This document shows positions 1 to 5,390 of a stretch of DNA of 6,455 bases, piece after piece (positions within the stretch are counted from its first letter, which is position 1; every line of letters starts with the position of its first letter). The notes under the pieces are model-generated. The model was given only the letters and a program-made list of their open reading frames with translations, had not been told where the DNA came from and did no database searches. A program made the position numbers and the translations under genes. The DNA is from Gammaproteobacteria bacterium. GTDB taxonomy: Bacteria > Pseudomonadota > Gammaproteobacteria > DSM-19610. The DNA lies in assembly GCA_011371465.1 (NCBI GenBank), contig DRQL01000090.1, forward strand, positions 1 through 6,455, in the 5' to 3' direction.

Positions 1-506
1 CCGTCCGGGTGGGTCATGGCATCCGGCTGTTTGCAGAGATCGAGCAGGGTACGGGCCACGCGGCCGGTAACGTCGAGGAAGGCCAGGTCGCTGACCTTGC
101 GGCTGGTGTGCCGCAGGCGGGTCGCCATTTGCCCGGCCAGCGCAAACAGGATGCCGGCGTCCTCTTCAGCCAGCTGCCGGTAGCGGCTGTAGCTGATCTC
201 CGCCAGCTCGCACTGGGTGCGGGTGCGGATCCAGGCGCTGCGGTTGCTGTCTTCGCCGAACAGGCCCATTTCGCCGAAGAAGTCACCGGGATTGAGGTAG
301 GCCAGCACGATTTCGTGGCCGTCCTCGTCCTCGATCAATACCGTGACCGACCCTTCCACGATGTAATACAGCACATCGGACTGGTCGCCGGCGTAGATGA
401 TGACGCTCTTGGCCGGGTAACGCCGCCGGTGGCAGTGTTCCAGGAAATCGTCAATGGTCGAGTCGCCGACCGGGGGTGGTGTAACGGGTATTGTATTTGG
501 CATCAT
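1..506 (-). CDS. crp: cAMP receptor protein Crp/Vfr, 5' part (cut by window edge)
   Basis: Global transcription regulator that binds cAMP and then DNA. The first 168 codons are visible; the helix-turn-helix end (about 45 residues in the family) lies outside. The cyclic-nucleotide domain fills residues 20-115. The phosphate-binding cassette reads FFGEMGLF at 76-83, with G78 and E79, followed by R89-S90 (E. coli G71, E72, R82, S83). The dimer helix carries T134-S135, matching E. coli T127-S128, then the near-invariant stretch LAFLDVTGR (141-149), and the visible part ends QPDAMTHPD, as in E. coli. All cAMP contacts are therefore present, so true Crp/Vfr is much more likely than a generic Crp/Fnr member. 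The start is an ATG at 506-504 (a second ATG follows directly), with AAGG at 519-516 as ribosome site, 9 bases upstream. It is divergent from the OsmC-family gene, as crp and yhfA are in E. coli. Confidence 0.95.
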   Translation of the reverse strand, partial: MMPNTIPVTPPPVGDSTIDDFLEHCHRRRYPAKSVIIYAGDQSDVLYYIVEGSVTVLIEDEDGHEIVLAYLNPGDFFGEMGLFGEDSNRSAWIRTRTQCELAEISYSRYRQLAEEDAGILFALAGQMATRLRHTSRKVSDLAFLDVTGRVARTLLDLCKQPDAMTHPD

Positions 507-546
507 CAGAATGTACCTTCGCGGACCCTTGTCCCTCATATAGCGT

Positions 547-575
547 TTGATTGGCGTGATTCATTAGCTTATGCA
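547..575 (+). promoter_or_regulatory. weak candidate sigma-70 promoter for the osmC-voc-speD-coq7 operon
   Basis: TTGATT (547-552, four of six to TTGACA) stands 17 bases before TATGCA (570-575, only three of six to TATAAT). The spacing is ideal but the -10 is poor. On the other strand, TATATG (542-537) is a possible -10 for crp about 31 bases before its start, without a recognisable -35. If the rightward promoter is real, the Crp site at 593-614 lies just downstream of its start point. Confidence 0.2.
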
Positions 576-592
576 AGCAATGGGCCAGCCTG

Positions 593-614
593 ATTTGTGA
601 CAGGGGTCTCATTG
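593..614. promoter_or_regulatory. candidate Crp binding site between crp and the osmC-family gene
   Basis: Seen: TGTGA (596-600), six bases, TCTCA (607-611). This matches 9 of the 10 core positions of the Crp consensus TGTGA-N6-TCACA, and TT follows the right half. The site lies in the 131-base divergent region, with its centre about 34 bases before the osmC-family start and about 97 bases before the crp start. Known: E. coli crp is autoregulated through Crp sites in its divergent control region. Inferred: Crp acts here on its own gene, on the rightward operon, or on both. The position close to the rightward start codon would suit repression of that side. Confidence 0.5.
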
Positions 615-637
615 TTGCCGGTTGAGCGGGGAAGTGG

Positions 638-1051
638 ATGAAAGCGCGAATCAAATGGGTCCAGGATGCCACCTTCCTGGGCGAATCCGGGAGCGGTCAC
701 GCGGTCGTCATGGACGGTCCGCCGGATCACGGGGGACGTAATCTTGGCGTTCGGCCGATGGAGATGCTGCTGCTGGGTATGGGGGGCTGTACCGCGTTTG
801 ACGTGGTCAGCATCCTGAAGAAATCCCGTCAGGATATCCGCGACTGTGTGGCCGAGATCGAGGCCGGGCGCGCGGACCGGGAACCGAAGGTATTTACCCG
901 CATTCACGTGCATTTCATCGTTACCGGCAAGGATTTGAGCGAAAAGCGGGTGGCGCGTGCCGTGGAACTGTCGGCGCAGAAGTATTGCTCCGCGTCCATC
1001 ATGCTGGGCAAGACCGCGACCATCACACACGATTTTGAAATTAGACCCTAG
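638..1051 (+). CDS. OsmC family protein (YhfA-like)
   Basis: 137 residues, the usual size for a small OsmC-fold protein. The family contains thiol-dependent peroxidases of the cytoplasm (OsmC, Ohr) and less understood relatives such as E. coli YhfA, which this most resembles in its genomic position beside crp. Both family cysteines are present: C51 in GMGGCTAFDV (47-56) and C117 in QKYCSAS (114-120). The conserved glutamate before the first cysteine helix is E42 in RPMEMLL. An additional C70 is unlikely to be catalytic. The start is an ATG at 638 preceded by GGGGA at 628-632. The gene heads a run of five rightward genes, and its stop is two bases from the next ATG. A peroxide-removing role is inferred from the family; the physiological substrate of the YhfA branch is not something I can read here. 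Confidence 0.88.
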   Translation: MKARIKWVQDATFLGESGSGHAVVMDGPPDHGGRNLGVRPMEMLLLGMGGCTAFDVVSILKKSRQDIRDCVAEIEAGRADREPKVFTRIHVHFIVTGKDLSEKRVARAVELSAQKYCSASIMLGKTATITHDFEIRP

Positions 1052-1053
1052 CC

Positions 1054-1446
1054 ATGCAGCGTCCTCTACCAACCGCGGGATTGCGGCACGTTGCCCTGCA
1101 GGTGCGGGATTTGCGCGCCGCGGAGCGTTTTTACGTGGACCTGCTGGGCATGCAGGTCGAGTGGCGACCGGACCCGGACAACCTCTACCTGTCGTCCGGT
1201 AACGACAACCTGGCATTGCACACTACAGACAGGGACTTCGGGACCGGCCAGGTCCTGGACCATATCGGGTTCATCCTGAAGACGCCCGAAGACGTGGATA
1301 GCTGGCACGCCTGGCTGCTGGCGAACGACGTGGAAATGAAGTCCGCGCCGCGTACCCACCGTGACGGTGCGCGCAGTTTCTACTGTGTCGGTCCGGAACA
1401 GGTCATCGTGCAGATGATATACCACCCCCCCATTGCGGACCGGTAG
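1054..1446 (+). CDS. VOC superfamily protein (glyoxalase/bleomycin-resistance/dioxygenase fold)
   Basis: 130 residues, the length of a single-chain VOC domain made of two beta-alpha-beta-beta-beta modules. Module one starts LRHVALQVRDLRAAERFY (10-27), with the LLGM turn at 30-33. Module two starts VLDHIGFIL (67-75), with the helix DVDSWHAWLL (80-89) after it. Candidate metal ligands by fold position are H12, H56, H70 and Q120 (in VIVQMIYH). The last position is usually glutamate, so the metal site may be altered or weak. It resembles small uncharacterised VOC proteins more than GloA or a fosfomycin resistance enzyme, and I cannot assign a substrate. There is no clear ribosome site of its own. 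With a two-base gap after the OsmC-family stop, translational coupling is likely. From memory, this gene is not part of the vfr-osmC-speD-coq7 block in Pseudomonas. Confidence 0.85.
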   Translation: MQRPLPTAGLRHVALQVRDLRAAERFYVDLLGMQVEWRPDPDNLYLSSGNDNLALHTTDRDFGTGQVLDHIGFILKTPEDVDSWHAWLLANDVEMKSAPRTHRDGARSFYCVGPEQVIVQMIYHPPIADR

Positions 1447-1476
1447 CAGGTGGTCACCGTGCCGGTAAAATCCGCC

Positions 1477-2271
1477 ATGAAAAAAATCAGCCTGGAAGGG
1501 TTCAACAACCTGACCAAGACGCTGAGCTTCAATATCTACGACATCTGTTACGCCAATACCCCGGCACACAAGCGCGAGTACATCGAGTACATCAACGGGG
1601 CCTACAATGCCGAGCGTCTTACCCAGATCCTGACCGATGTCTGCAACATCATTGATGCCACGATTCTCAATATCGCCCGCCAGGACTATGAGCCGCTGGG
1701 TTCCAGCGTCACCATGCTGATTGCCGAGGAAGAAGTCGGTCCGTCCGGGATGCCCAACACGGCCAGCCCCGGTCCCTTACCGGAAACCGTGGTGGCACAC
1801 CTGGACAAGAGCCACGTGACGGTACACACCTATCCAGAGAGTCACCCCGATAACGGCATCAGTACCTTTCGCGCCGATATCGACGTCTCGACCTGCGGCC
1901 GGGTGTCCCCGCTGAAGGCGCTGAATTACCTCATCCACAGTTTCGAGTCCGATATCGTGATCATGGACTACCGGGTGCGCGGTTTCACCCGCGATGTGCG
2001 TGGCCGTAAACATTTTATCGACCATAAAATCAACTCCATCCAGAATTTCCTGTCGCGCGATACGCGCGAGCGCTACCAGATGGTGGACGTCAACGTGTAC
2101 CAGGAGAACATCTTCCACACCAAGATGCGGCTCAAGGATCTGGCGCTGGACGACTACATGTTCGGCGGCGGGGAAAAGGCGCTGAAGGATGCCGAAAAAC
2201 GCAGGATCAGCCGCCAGGTCGAACACGAAATCATGGAAATATTTTCCGGTCGAAACTTGCCGAAACGGTGA
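1477..2271 (+). CDS. speD: S-adenosylmethionine decarboxylase proenzyme (E. coli type)
   Basis: Makes decarboxylated S-adenosylmethionine, the aminopropyl donor for spermidine synthesis, in the cytoplasm. The protein is 264 residues, the same length as E. coli SpeD, and aligns without visible gaps from MKKISLEGFNNLTK to GRNLPKR. The proenzyme cuts itself before a serine that becomes the pyruvoyl cofactor. Here that serine is S112 in AHLDKSHVTVHTYPESHP, at the same number as in E. coli. The conserved active-site C140 lies in DVSTCGRVSPLKALNYLIH, and the IDYRVRGFTRD-like stretch is at 163-173 (MDYRVRGFTRD). I chose the ATG at 1477 because its residues match the E. coli N-terminus. A GTG at 1450 in the same frame would add nine unmatched residues. 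The ribosome site is weak (GGTAAA). No speE is in the window, so spermidine synthase must be encoded elsewhere. Confidence 0.97.
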   Translation: MKKISLEGFNNLTKTLSFNIYDICYANTPAHKREYIEYINGAYNAERLTQILTDVCNIIDATILNIARQDYEPLGSSVTMLIAEEEVGPSGMPNTASPGPLPETVVAHLDKSHVTVHTYPESHPDNGISTFRADIDVSTCGRVSPLKALNYLIHSFESDIVIMDYRVRGFTRDVRGRKHFIDHKINSIQNFLSRDTRERYQMVDVNVYQENIFHTKMRLKDLALDDYMFGGGEKALKDAEKRRISRQVEHEIMEIFSGRNLPKR

Positions 2272-2291
2272 TTTGGGGGGAAACTCGGTCC

Positions 2292-2939
2292 ATGGAAACA
2301 CGTCAGTACAGTCCACTGGACCGCCTGGTCATGAATGTCGACCAGGCCTTGCGTACCCTGGCGGGCAAACCGCTGGTGACCGAACGCCCCAATCCGGCTC
2401 GCGACTGTGCCGGGGAGACGGAACTCAGCGCCGCCGAAAAAGACCAGTCGGTCCGCTTGATGCGCGTAAACCACAGTGGCGAGGTCGCTGCGCAGGCGCT
2501 GTACCAGGGGCAGGCGTTGACGGCGCGGCTGGACGGTGTGCGCGAGCGCATGGAACGTGCGGCTGACGAGGAAAACGATCACCTCGAATGGTGCGAGCAA
2601 CGGGTCAGGGAGCTCGGCGGACGCCTCAGCCTGCTCAACCCGGTCTGGTACCTGGGCTCGTTTGCCATCGGTGCCGGTGCCGGTCTGGTCGGTGACCGGT
2701 GGAGCCTCGGTTTCGTGGTCGAAACGGAAAAACAGGTGGTCGATCACCTCGACGAGCACCTGGAGCAGATTTCTGAAAAAGACGTGAAAAGCCGCGCTAT
2801 CCTGGAGCAGATGAAGCAGGATGAGGCGCGGCATGGCGCAGCTGCAAAGCTGGCCGGTGGCGCCGAGCTGCCACAGCCGGTCCGGAAACTGATGCGGCTG
2901 ACATCGAAAATCATGACCGGCACCGCCGCCCTGGTCTAG
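2292..2939 (+). CDS. coq7: 2-polyprenyl-3-methyl-6-methoxy-1,4-benzoquinol hydroxylase (Coq7-type)
   Basis: Di-iron hydroxylase of the late aerobic step of ubiquinone synthesis, converting demethoxyubiquinol to its hydroxylated form at the inner membrane surface. Length is 215 residues. All six iron ligands are visible: E64 in VNHSGEVAAQALY, E94 and H97 in DEENDHLEW, E146 in VVETEKQVV, and E178 and H181 in DEARHG. A hydrophobic stretch, WYLGSFAIGAGAGLV (119-133), fits membrane association. Bacteria use either this enzyme or the flavin enzyme UbiF; its presence implies an oxygen-using organism and resembles Pseudomonas and relatives. The ATG at 2292 follows a run of six G at 2275-2280 that can serve as ribosome site. 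An in-frame GTG at 2268 overlaps the speD stop but gives an unmatched extension. It follows speD after 20 bases and is probably co-transcribed. Confidence 0.95.
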   Translation: METRQYSPLDRLVMNVDQALRTLAGKPLVTERPNPARDCAGETELSAAEKDQSVRLMRVNHSGEVAAQALYQGQALTARLDGVRERMERAADEENDHLEWCEQRVRELGGRLSLLNPVWYLGSFAIGAGAGLVGDRWSLGFVVETEKQVVDHLDEHLEQISEKDVKSRAILEQMKQDEARHGAAAKLAGGAELPQPVRKLMRLTSKIMTGTAALV

Positions 2940-2944
2940 CGCGG

Positions 2945-3478
2945 ATGGCTGTGCGCCGTTTCGAGGGTATCCAGCCCGACCTGCACCCGACGGTGTACGT
3001 GGACGAACTGGCGCTGGTATCCGGTGCCGTGAAAATCGGTGCGGACAGTTCCGTCTGGCCGATGAGCGTGGTGCGCGGCGACGTGAACCATATCGAAATC
3101 GGCGCGCGCACCAATATCCAGGACGGTTGCGTGCTGCACGTTACCCACGATAGCGAGTTTGCCGAAGGTGGCATGCCCTTGCGTATCGGTGACGGCGTGA
3201 CCGTAGGGCACAAGGCCGTATTGCACGCCTGTACGATTGAAGATGGCTGCCTGATCGGCATGGGCGCAATCGTGCTGGACGGAGCCGTGGTGCGCCGTGG
3301 CGCCATTGTTGGTGCCGGCGCGCTGGTGCCGCCCAACAAGGAGCTGGAAGGCGGGTGCCTGTATGTCGGGGCGCCGGTCAAACGGGTGCGCGAGCTGACG
3401 GCGAAAGAAAAGCAGTTCCTGGACTATTCTGCCGAACACTATGTACAACTGAAAAACCGGCACCGGCAATCCGGCTGA
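2945..3478 (+). CDS. gamma-class carbonic anhydrase-like protein (YrdA/CamH-like)
   Basis: 177-residue left-handed parallel beta-helix of hexapeptide repeats, seen across about residues 27-130, ending in a C-terminal helix (152-170). The zinc ligands of the gamma class are in place: H65, five residues after Q59-D60, and the pair H89 and H94 in VGHKAVLHAC. R44 and D46 (VVRGDV) match the structural Arg-Asp pair at the trimer interface. The glutamates used for proton transfer in the archaeal enzyme Cam are missing: V47 stands at the E62 position and H68 at the E84 position. Such proteins (E. coli YrdA, PaaY) often show little or no measured hydratase activity, so function is uncertain: CO2/bicarbonate conversion, or a thioesterase-like or metal-dependent role. 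The start ATG is five bases after the coq7 stop. This is the last gene of the rightward cluster. Confidence 0.92.
   Translation: MAVRRFEGIQPDLHPTVYVDELALVSGAVKIGADSSVWPMSVVRGDVNHIEIGARTNIQDGCVLHVTHDSEFAEGGMPLRIGDGVTVGHKAVLHACTIEDGCLIGMGAIVLDGAVVRRGAIVGAGALVPPNKELEGGCLYVGAPVKRVRELTAKEKQFLDYSAEHYVQLKNRHRQSG
3452..3476 (-). terminator. candidate intrinsic terminator of rho, inside the end of the carbonic anhydrase-like gene
   Basis: Read leftwards, AGCCGG (3476-3471) can pair with CCGGTT (3460-3455) around a ten-base loop, with one G-U pair. The transcript continues TTTC, giving five consecutive T from 3456 to 3452. The stem is short, so this is a modest candidate. It lies about 41 bases beyond the rho stop and within the last codons of the opposing gene, so the two transcripts would overlap. 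Confidence 0.3.
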
Positions 3479-3486
3479 TTGCTTTC

Positions 3487-3502
3487 GCGGTCAGGGGACC
3501 GC
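3487..3502. terminator. perfect hairpin between convergent genes; weak terminator candidate
   Basis: GCGGTC (3487-3492), loop AGGG, GACCGC (3497-3502): a perfect six-pair stem with a four-base loop, in the middle of the 38-base gap between the carbonic anhydrase-like gene and rho. No T run follows on either strand, so it is not a classical intrinsic terminator. It may protect the 3' ends of either transcript or mark a stop used together with Rho. Confidence 0.35.
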
Positions 3503-3516
3503 TCCTGCCGGTGAGG

Positions 3517-4770
3517 TCAGCGCTTCATTGAATCGAAGAACTCGTTGTTGGTCTTGACGGCCTTGAGCCGGTCGAGCAGGAACTCCATCGCTGCCAGGTC
3601 TTCCATCGGGTGCAGCAGCTTGCGCAGTACCCAGATTTTCTGCAGTTCGTCCGGCTTGGTGAGCAGTTCCTCGCGCCGCGTGCCGGAGCGGTTGATGCTG
3701 ATGGCCGGGTACACGCGTTTCTCGGCAACTTTCCGGTCCAGGTGGATCTCCATGTTGCCGGTACCCTTGAATTCTTCATAGATCACGTCATCCATGCGCG
3801 AACCGGTTTCCACCAGTGCGGTGGCGATGATGGTGAGCGAGCCGCCTTCCTCGATATTGCGCGCGGCACCGAAAAAGCGTTTGGGACGGTGCAGTGCGTT
3901 GGCGTCGACACCACCGGTGAGTACCTTGCCCGAAGACGGGATCACGGTGTTGTAGGCGCGCGCCAGGCGGGTGATAGAGTCCAGCAGGATGACGACGTCG
4001 TGCTTGTGTTCCACCAGGCGTTTGGCTTTTTCGATGACCATTTCCGCCACCTGCACGTGGCGGCTGGCCGGTTCGTCGAAGGTGGAGGAGACCACTTCGC
4101 CGCGCACCGAGCGGGCCATCTCGGTCACCTCTTCGGGACGTTCGTCGATCAGCAGAACGATCAGGTAGCATTCCGGGTGGTTGGCCGTGATCGATTGGGC
4201 AACATTCTGCAGCAGCATGGTCTTGCCCGCCTTGGGCGGTGACACGATCAGGCCGCGTTGTCCCTTGCCAATGGGGGAGGCCAGGTCGATCACGCGTGCG
4301 GTGATGTCCTCGGTACTGCCGTTGCCCAGCTCCAGTTTGAGCCGCTCGTCCGGGTGCAGCGGTGTCAGGTTTTCAAACAGCACCTTGCCCTTGGCGTTTT
4401 CCGGCTTGTCGAAATTGATTTCACTGACTTTCAGCAGGGCGAAATAGCGCTCGCCCTCCTTGGGCGGCCGTATTTTCCCCGACACCGTGTCGCCGGTGCG
4501 CAGGCCGAAGCGTCGAATCTGGCTGGGCGAGACATAGATGTCATCGGGTCCGGCCAGGTAGGAGCTGTCAGCGGAACGCAGGAAGCCGAAACCGTCCTGC
4601 AGTATTTCCAGTACGCCATCGCCGAAAATATCCTCACCGCTTTTTGCGTGGGATTTGAGGATGGAGAAAATCACATCCTGTTTGCGTGCGCGGGTGCCTT
4701 CGATGCCCATGCCTTGCGCAATGGTGATCAGTTCGGTGGCGGGTTTTTGCTTCAGTTCAGTCAGATTCAT
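3517..4770 (-). CDS. rho: transcription termination factor Rho
   Basis: Hexameric RNA-dependent ATPase that ends transcription at C-rich, untranslated RNA. Length is 417 residues against 419 in E. coli, collinear throughout. The N-terminal helical part and cold-shock-like primary RNA-binding domain run to about 120, with GFGFLRS (60-66) and DIYVSPSQIRRF (77-88). The ATPase core has Walker A PPKAGKT (178-184), Walker B VVILLD (259-264), the Q loop GGVDANAL (286-293) and the R loop SITRLARAYN (265-274). The C-terminus ends FFDSMKR. No insertion such as those in actinobacterial Rho is seen. The ATG at 4770-4768 matches the E. coli N-terminus (MNLTELK). It has no convincing ribosome site: the 20 bases before it are A-rich. 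It lies 161 bases downstream of trxA in the same direction, as in E. coli. Confidence 0.98.
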   Translation of the reverse strand: MNLTELKQKPATELITIAQGMGIEGTRARKQDVIFSILKSHAKSGEDIFGDGVLEILQDGFGFLRSADSSYLAGPDDIYVSPSQIRRFGLRTGDTVSGKIRPPKEGERYFALLKVSEINFDKPENAKGKVLFENLTPLHPDERLKLELGNGSTEDITARVIDLASPIGKGQRGLIVSPPKAGKTMLLQNVAQSITANHPECYLIVLLIDERPEEVTEMARSVRGEVVSSTFDEPASRHVQVAEMVIEKAKRLVEHKHDVVILLDSITRLARAYNTVIPSSGKVLTGGVDANALHRPKRFFGAARNIEEGGSLTIIATALVETGSRMDDVIYEEFKGTGNMEIHLDRKVAEKRVYPAISINRSGTRREELLTKPDELQKIWVLRKLLHPMEDLAAMEFLLDRLKAVKTNNEFFDSMKR

Positions 4771-4804
4771 AGTCGTTTTTGGTCTTTGATGTTGTATTGG
4801 CTTG

Positions 4805-4826
4805 CCACTGGAATGGTCGGCAGTGG
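4805..4826 (-). other. third stem-loop in the rho leader
   Basis: CCACTG (4826-4821) and CAGTGG (4810-4805) are perfectly complementary around a ten-base loop, on the leftward transcript. The C/A-rich single-stranded stretch leading to the rho start follows directly. Confidence 0.4.
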
Positions 4827-4842
4827 TGCTTGCGGGTGCGCT

Positions 4843-4856
4843 GCTGTTGCAACAGC
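4843..4856. repeat. perfect 14-base palindrome in the rho leader
   Basis: GCTGTTGCAACAGC reads the same on both strands. As RNA it gives a five-pair stem with a four-base loop; as DNA it is a symmetrical site that a dimeric regulator could bind. Its TTGCAA core also occurs twice in the trxA-rhlB gap. Confidence 0.5.
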
Positions 4857-4888
4857 GTGTACCTGGTCAGTTTGTCGGTTTTACGGTC

Positions 4889-4913
4889 CCGGGTCCTCGC
4901 CGGACGAACCCGG
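4889..4913 (-). other. stem-loop just after trxA
   Basis: Leftward strand: CCGGGTTC (4913-4906) and GGACCCGG (4896-4889) form an eight-pair stem with one G-U pair and a nine-base loop. It begins 19 bases after the trxA stop. No T run follows, so it probably stabilises or marks the trxA 3' end, or shapes the rho leader, rather than ending transcription. Confidence 0.5.
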
Positions 4914-4931
4914 TTATCCAGCTGGCGGTAA

Positions 4932-5258
4932 TCACAGGTTGGTGTCGATAAATGCCGTCAGCTGGGACTTGGACAGTGCGCCAACCTTGGTGGCTTCAAC
5001 GTTGCCGTTCTTGAACAGCATCAGCGTGGGAATACCGCGAATGCCGTACTTTGGTGGCGTCTGCGGGTTCTCGTCGATGTTCAGTTTGGCCACCTTGATC
5101 CTGCCCTGGTACTCGTTGGCAATCTCGGTCAGGATGGGGGCAATCATCTTGCACGGGCCGCACCATTCGGCCCAGTAATCCACCAGTACCGGTTCAGTGG
5201 ATTCGATAACTTCATTTTGAAAGGATTCGTCGGTTAGAAAAACGATACTATCGCTCAC
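4932..5258 (-). CDS. trxA: thioredoxin 1
   Basis: Small cytoplasmic dithiol protein that reduces disulfides in ribonucleotide reductase, methionine sulfoxide reductases and many other proteins. It has 108 residues and is near-collinear with E. coli TrxA. The redox site is WCGPCK with C33 and C36, the buried acid is D27 (VDYWAEW), and the cis-proline is P77 in RGIPTLM. The stretch VAKLNIDENP (56-65) and the KVGALSK tail (91-97) are typical. The start is a GTG at 5258-5256, giving VSDSIVFLTD against MSDKIIHLTD in E. coli. A strong AGGAG lies eight bases upstream and fixes this start. An ATG at 5390 in the same frame would add 44 residues with no thioredoxin counterpart and would run over the promoter. 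rho follows in the same direction; rhlB is divergent. Confidence 0.97.
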   Translation of the reverse strand: MSDSIVFLTDESFQNEVIESTEPVLVDYWAEWCGPCKMIAPILTEIANEYQGRIKVAKLNIDENPQTPPKYGIRGIPTLMLFKNGNVEATKVGALSKSQLTAFIDTNL

Positions 5259-5266
5259 GCTATGGG

Positions 5267-5271
5267 CTCCT
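5267..5271 (-). promoter_or_regulatory. strong ribosome binding site that fixes the GTG start of trxA
   Basis: AGGAG on the leftward strand, eight bases before the GTG. It is the clearest Shine-Dalgarno sequence in the window and argues against the longer in-frame start upstream. Confidence 0.85.
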
Positions 5272-5287
5272 GGCCATCTACTGTAAA

Positions 5288-5316
5288 TTTGTATTGAATC
5301 GAAACGGGAGTGTTGA
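5288..5316 (-). promoter_or_regulatory. candidate sigma-70 promoter of trxA
   Basis: Leftward strand: TCAACA (5316-5311) and TACAAA (5293-5288) with an exact 17-base spacer; each matches four of six consensus bases. The start point would fall near 5281, giving a leader of about 22 bases that contains the AGGAG site. Its position is sensible but the sequence match is moderate. Confidence 0.35.
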
Positions 5317-5390
5317 GTTTGAAACGCGGGCCTTCTCGGACTGTGCTGCCTGTATGCCCGCACTGTCGTCGAAATAACCAAAACCGGCAC

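Larger units (their letters stand above)
4771..4931 (-). promoter_or_regulatory. rho leader region between trxA and rho
   Basis: 161 bases with no ATG on the leftward strand. Read leftwards it holds three stem-loops (4913-4889, 4856-4843, 4826-4805) and then about 33 bases just before the rho ATG that are A- and C-rich with only about three G. Unstructured C-over-G RNA is what Rho binds. In E. coli, rho is known to be held in check by Rho-dependent termination within its own leader. Inferred: the same autogenous attenuation operates here. A 13-codon frame starting GTG at 4808 and ending in a TGA that overlaps the rho ATG is also present, but has no ribosome site. No clear separate rho promoter was found. 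Confidence 0.5.

Noticed and set aside
9..593. 194-residue rightward frame opposite crp
   Set aside because: crp is clearly encoded on the other strand with all its cAMP contacts; this frame also spans the divergent control region.
1450..1476. GTG at 1450 as speD start
   Set aside because: It adds nine residues before an N-terminus that already aligns with E. coli SpeD at the ATG at 1477.
2268..2291. GTG at 2268 as coq7 start overlapping the speD stop
   Set aside because: The eight-residue extension is unmatched, and the ATG at 2292 has a G-rich ribosome site; overlap coupling cannot be excluded but is not needed.
1066..2834. Leftward open frames opposite the VOC, speD and coq7 genes (1066-1569, 1777-2316, 2154-2834)
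   Set aside because: Each crosses or mirrors well-supported genes with strong family matches, and the translations are histidine/valine-rich low-information sequence typical of antisense frames in GC-rich DNA.
3610..5178. Long open frames on the rightward strand opposite rho and trxA (3610-4242, 4258-5178)
   Set aside because: They are shadows of highly conserved coding sequence on the other strand, with no recognisable domains; the second runs across two genes and the leader.
5326..5361. GCGGGC / GCCCGC inverted pair upstream of trxA
   Set aside because: Six bases with a 24-base loop is expected by chance in GC-rich DNA; no T run or conserved context.
5259..5390. Upstream ATG that would give a 152-residue thioredoxin
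   Set aside because: The added residues match nothing in thioredoxins, while the GTG at 5258 has a strong AGGAG at ideal spacing and gives the usual length.
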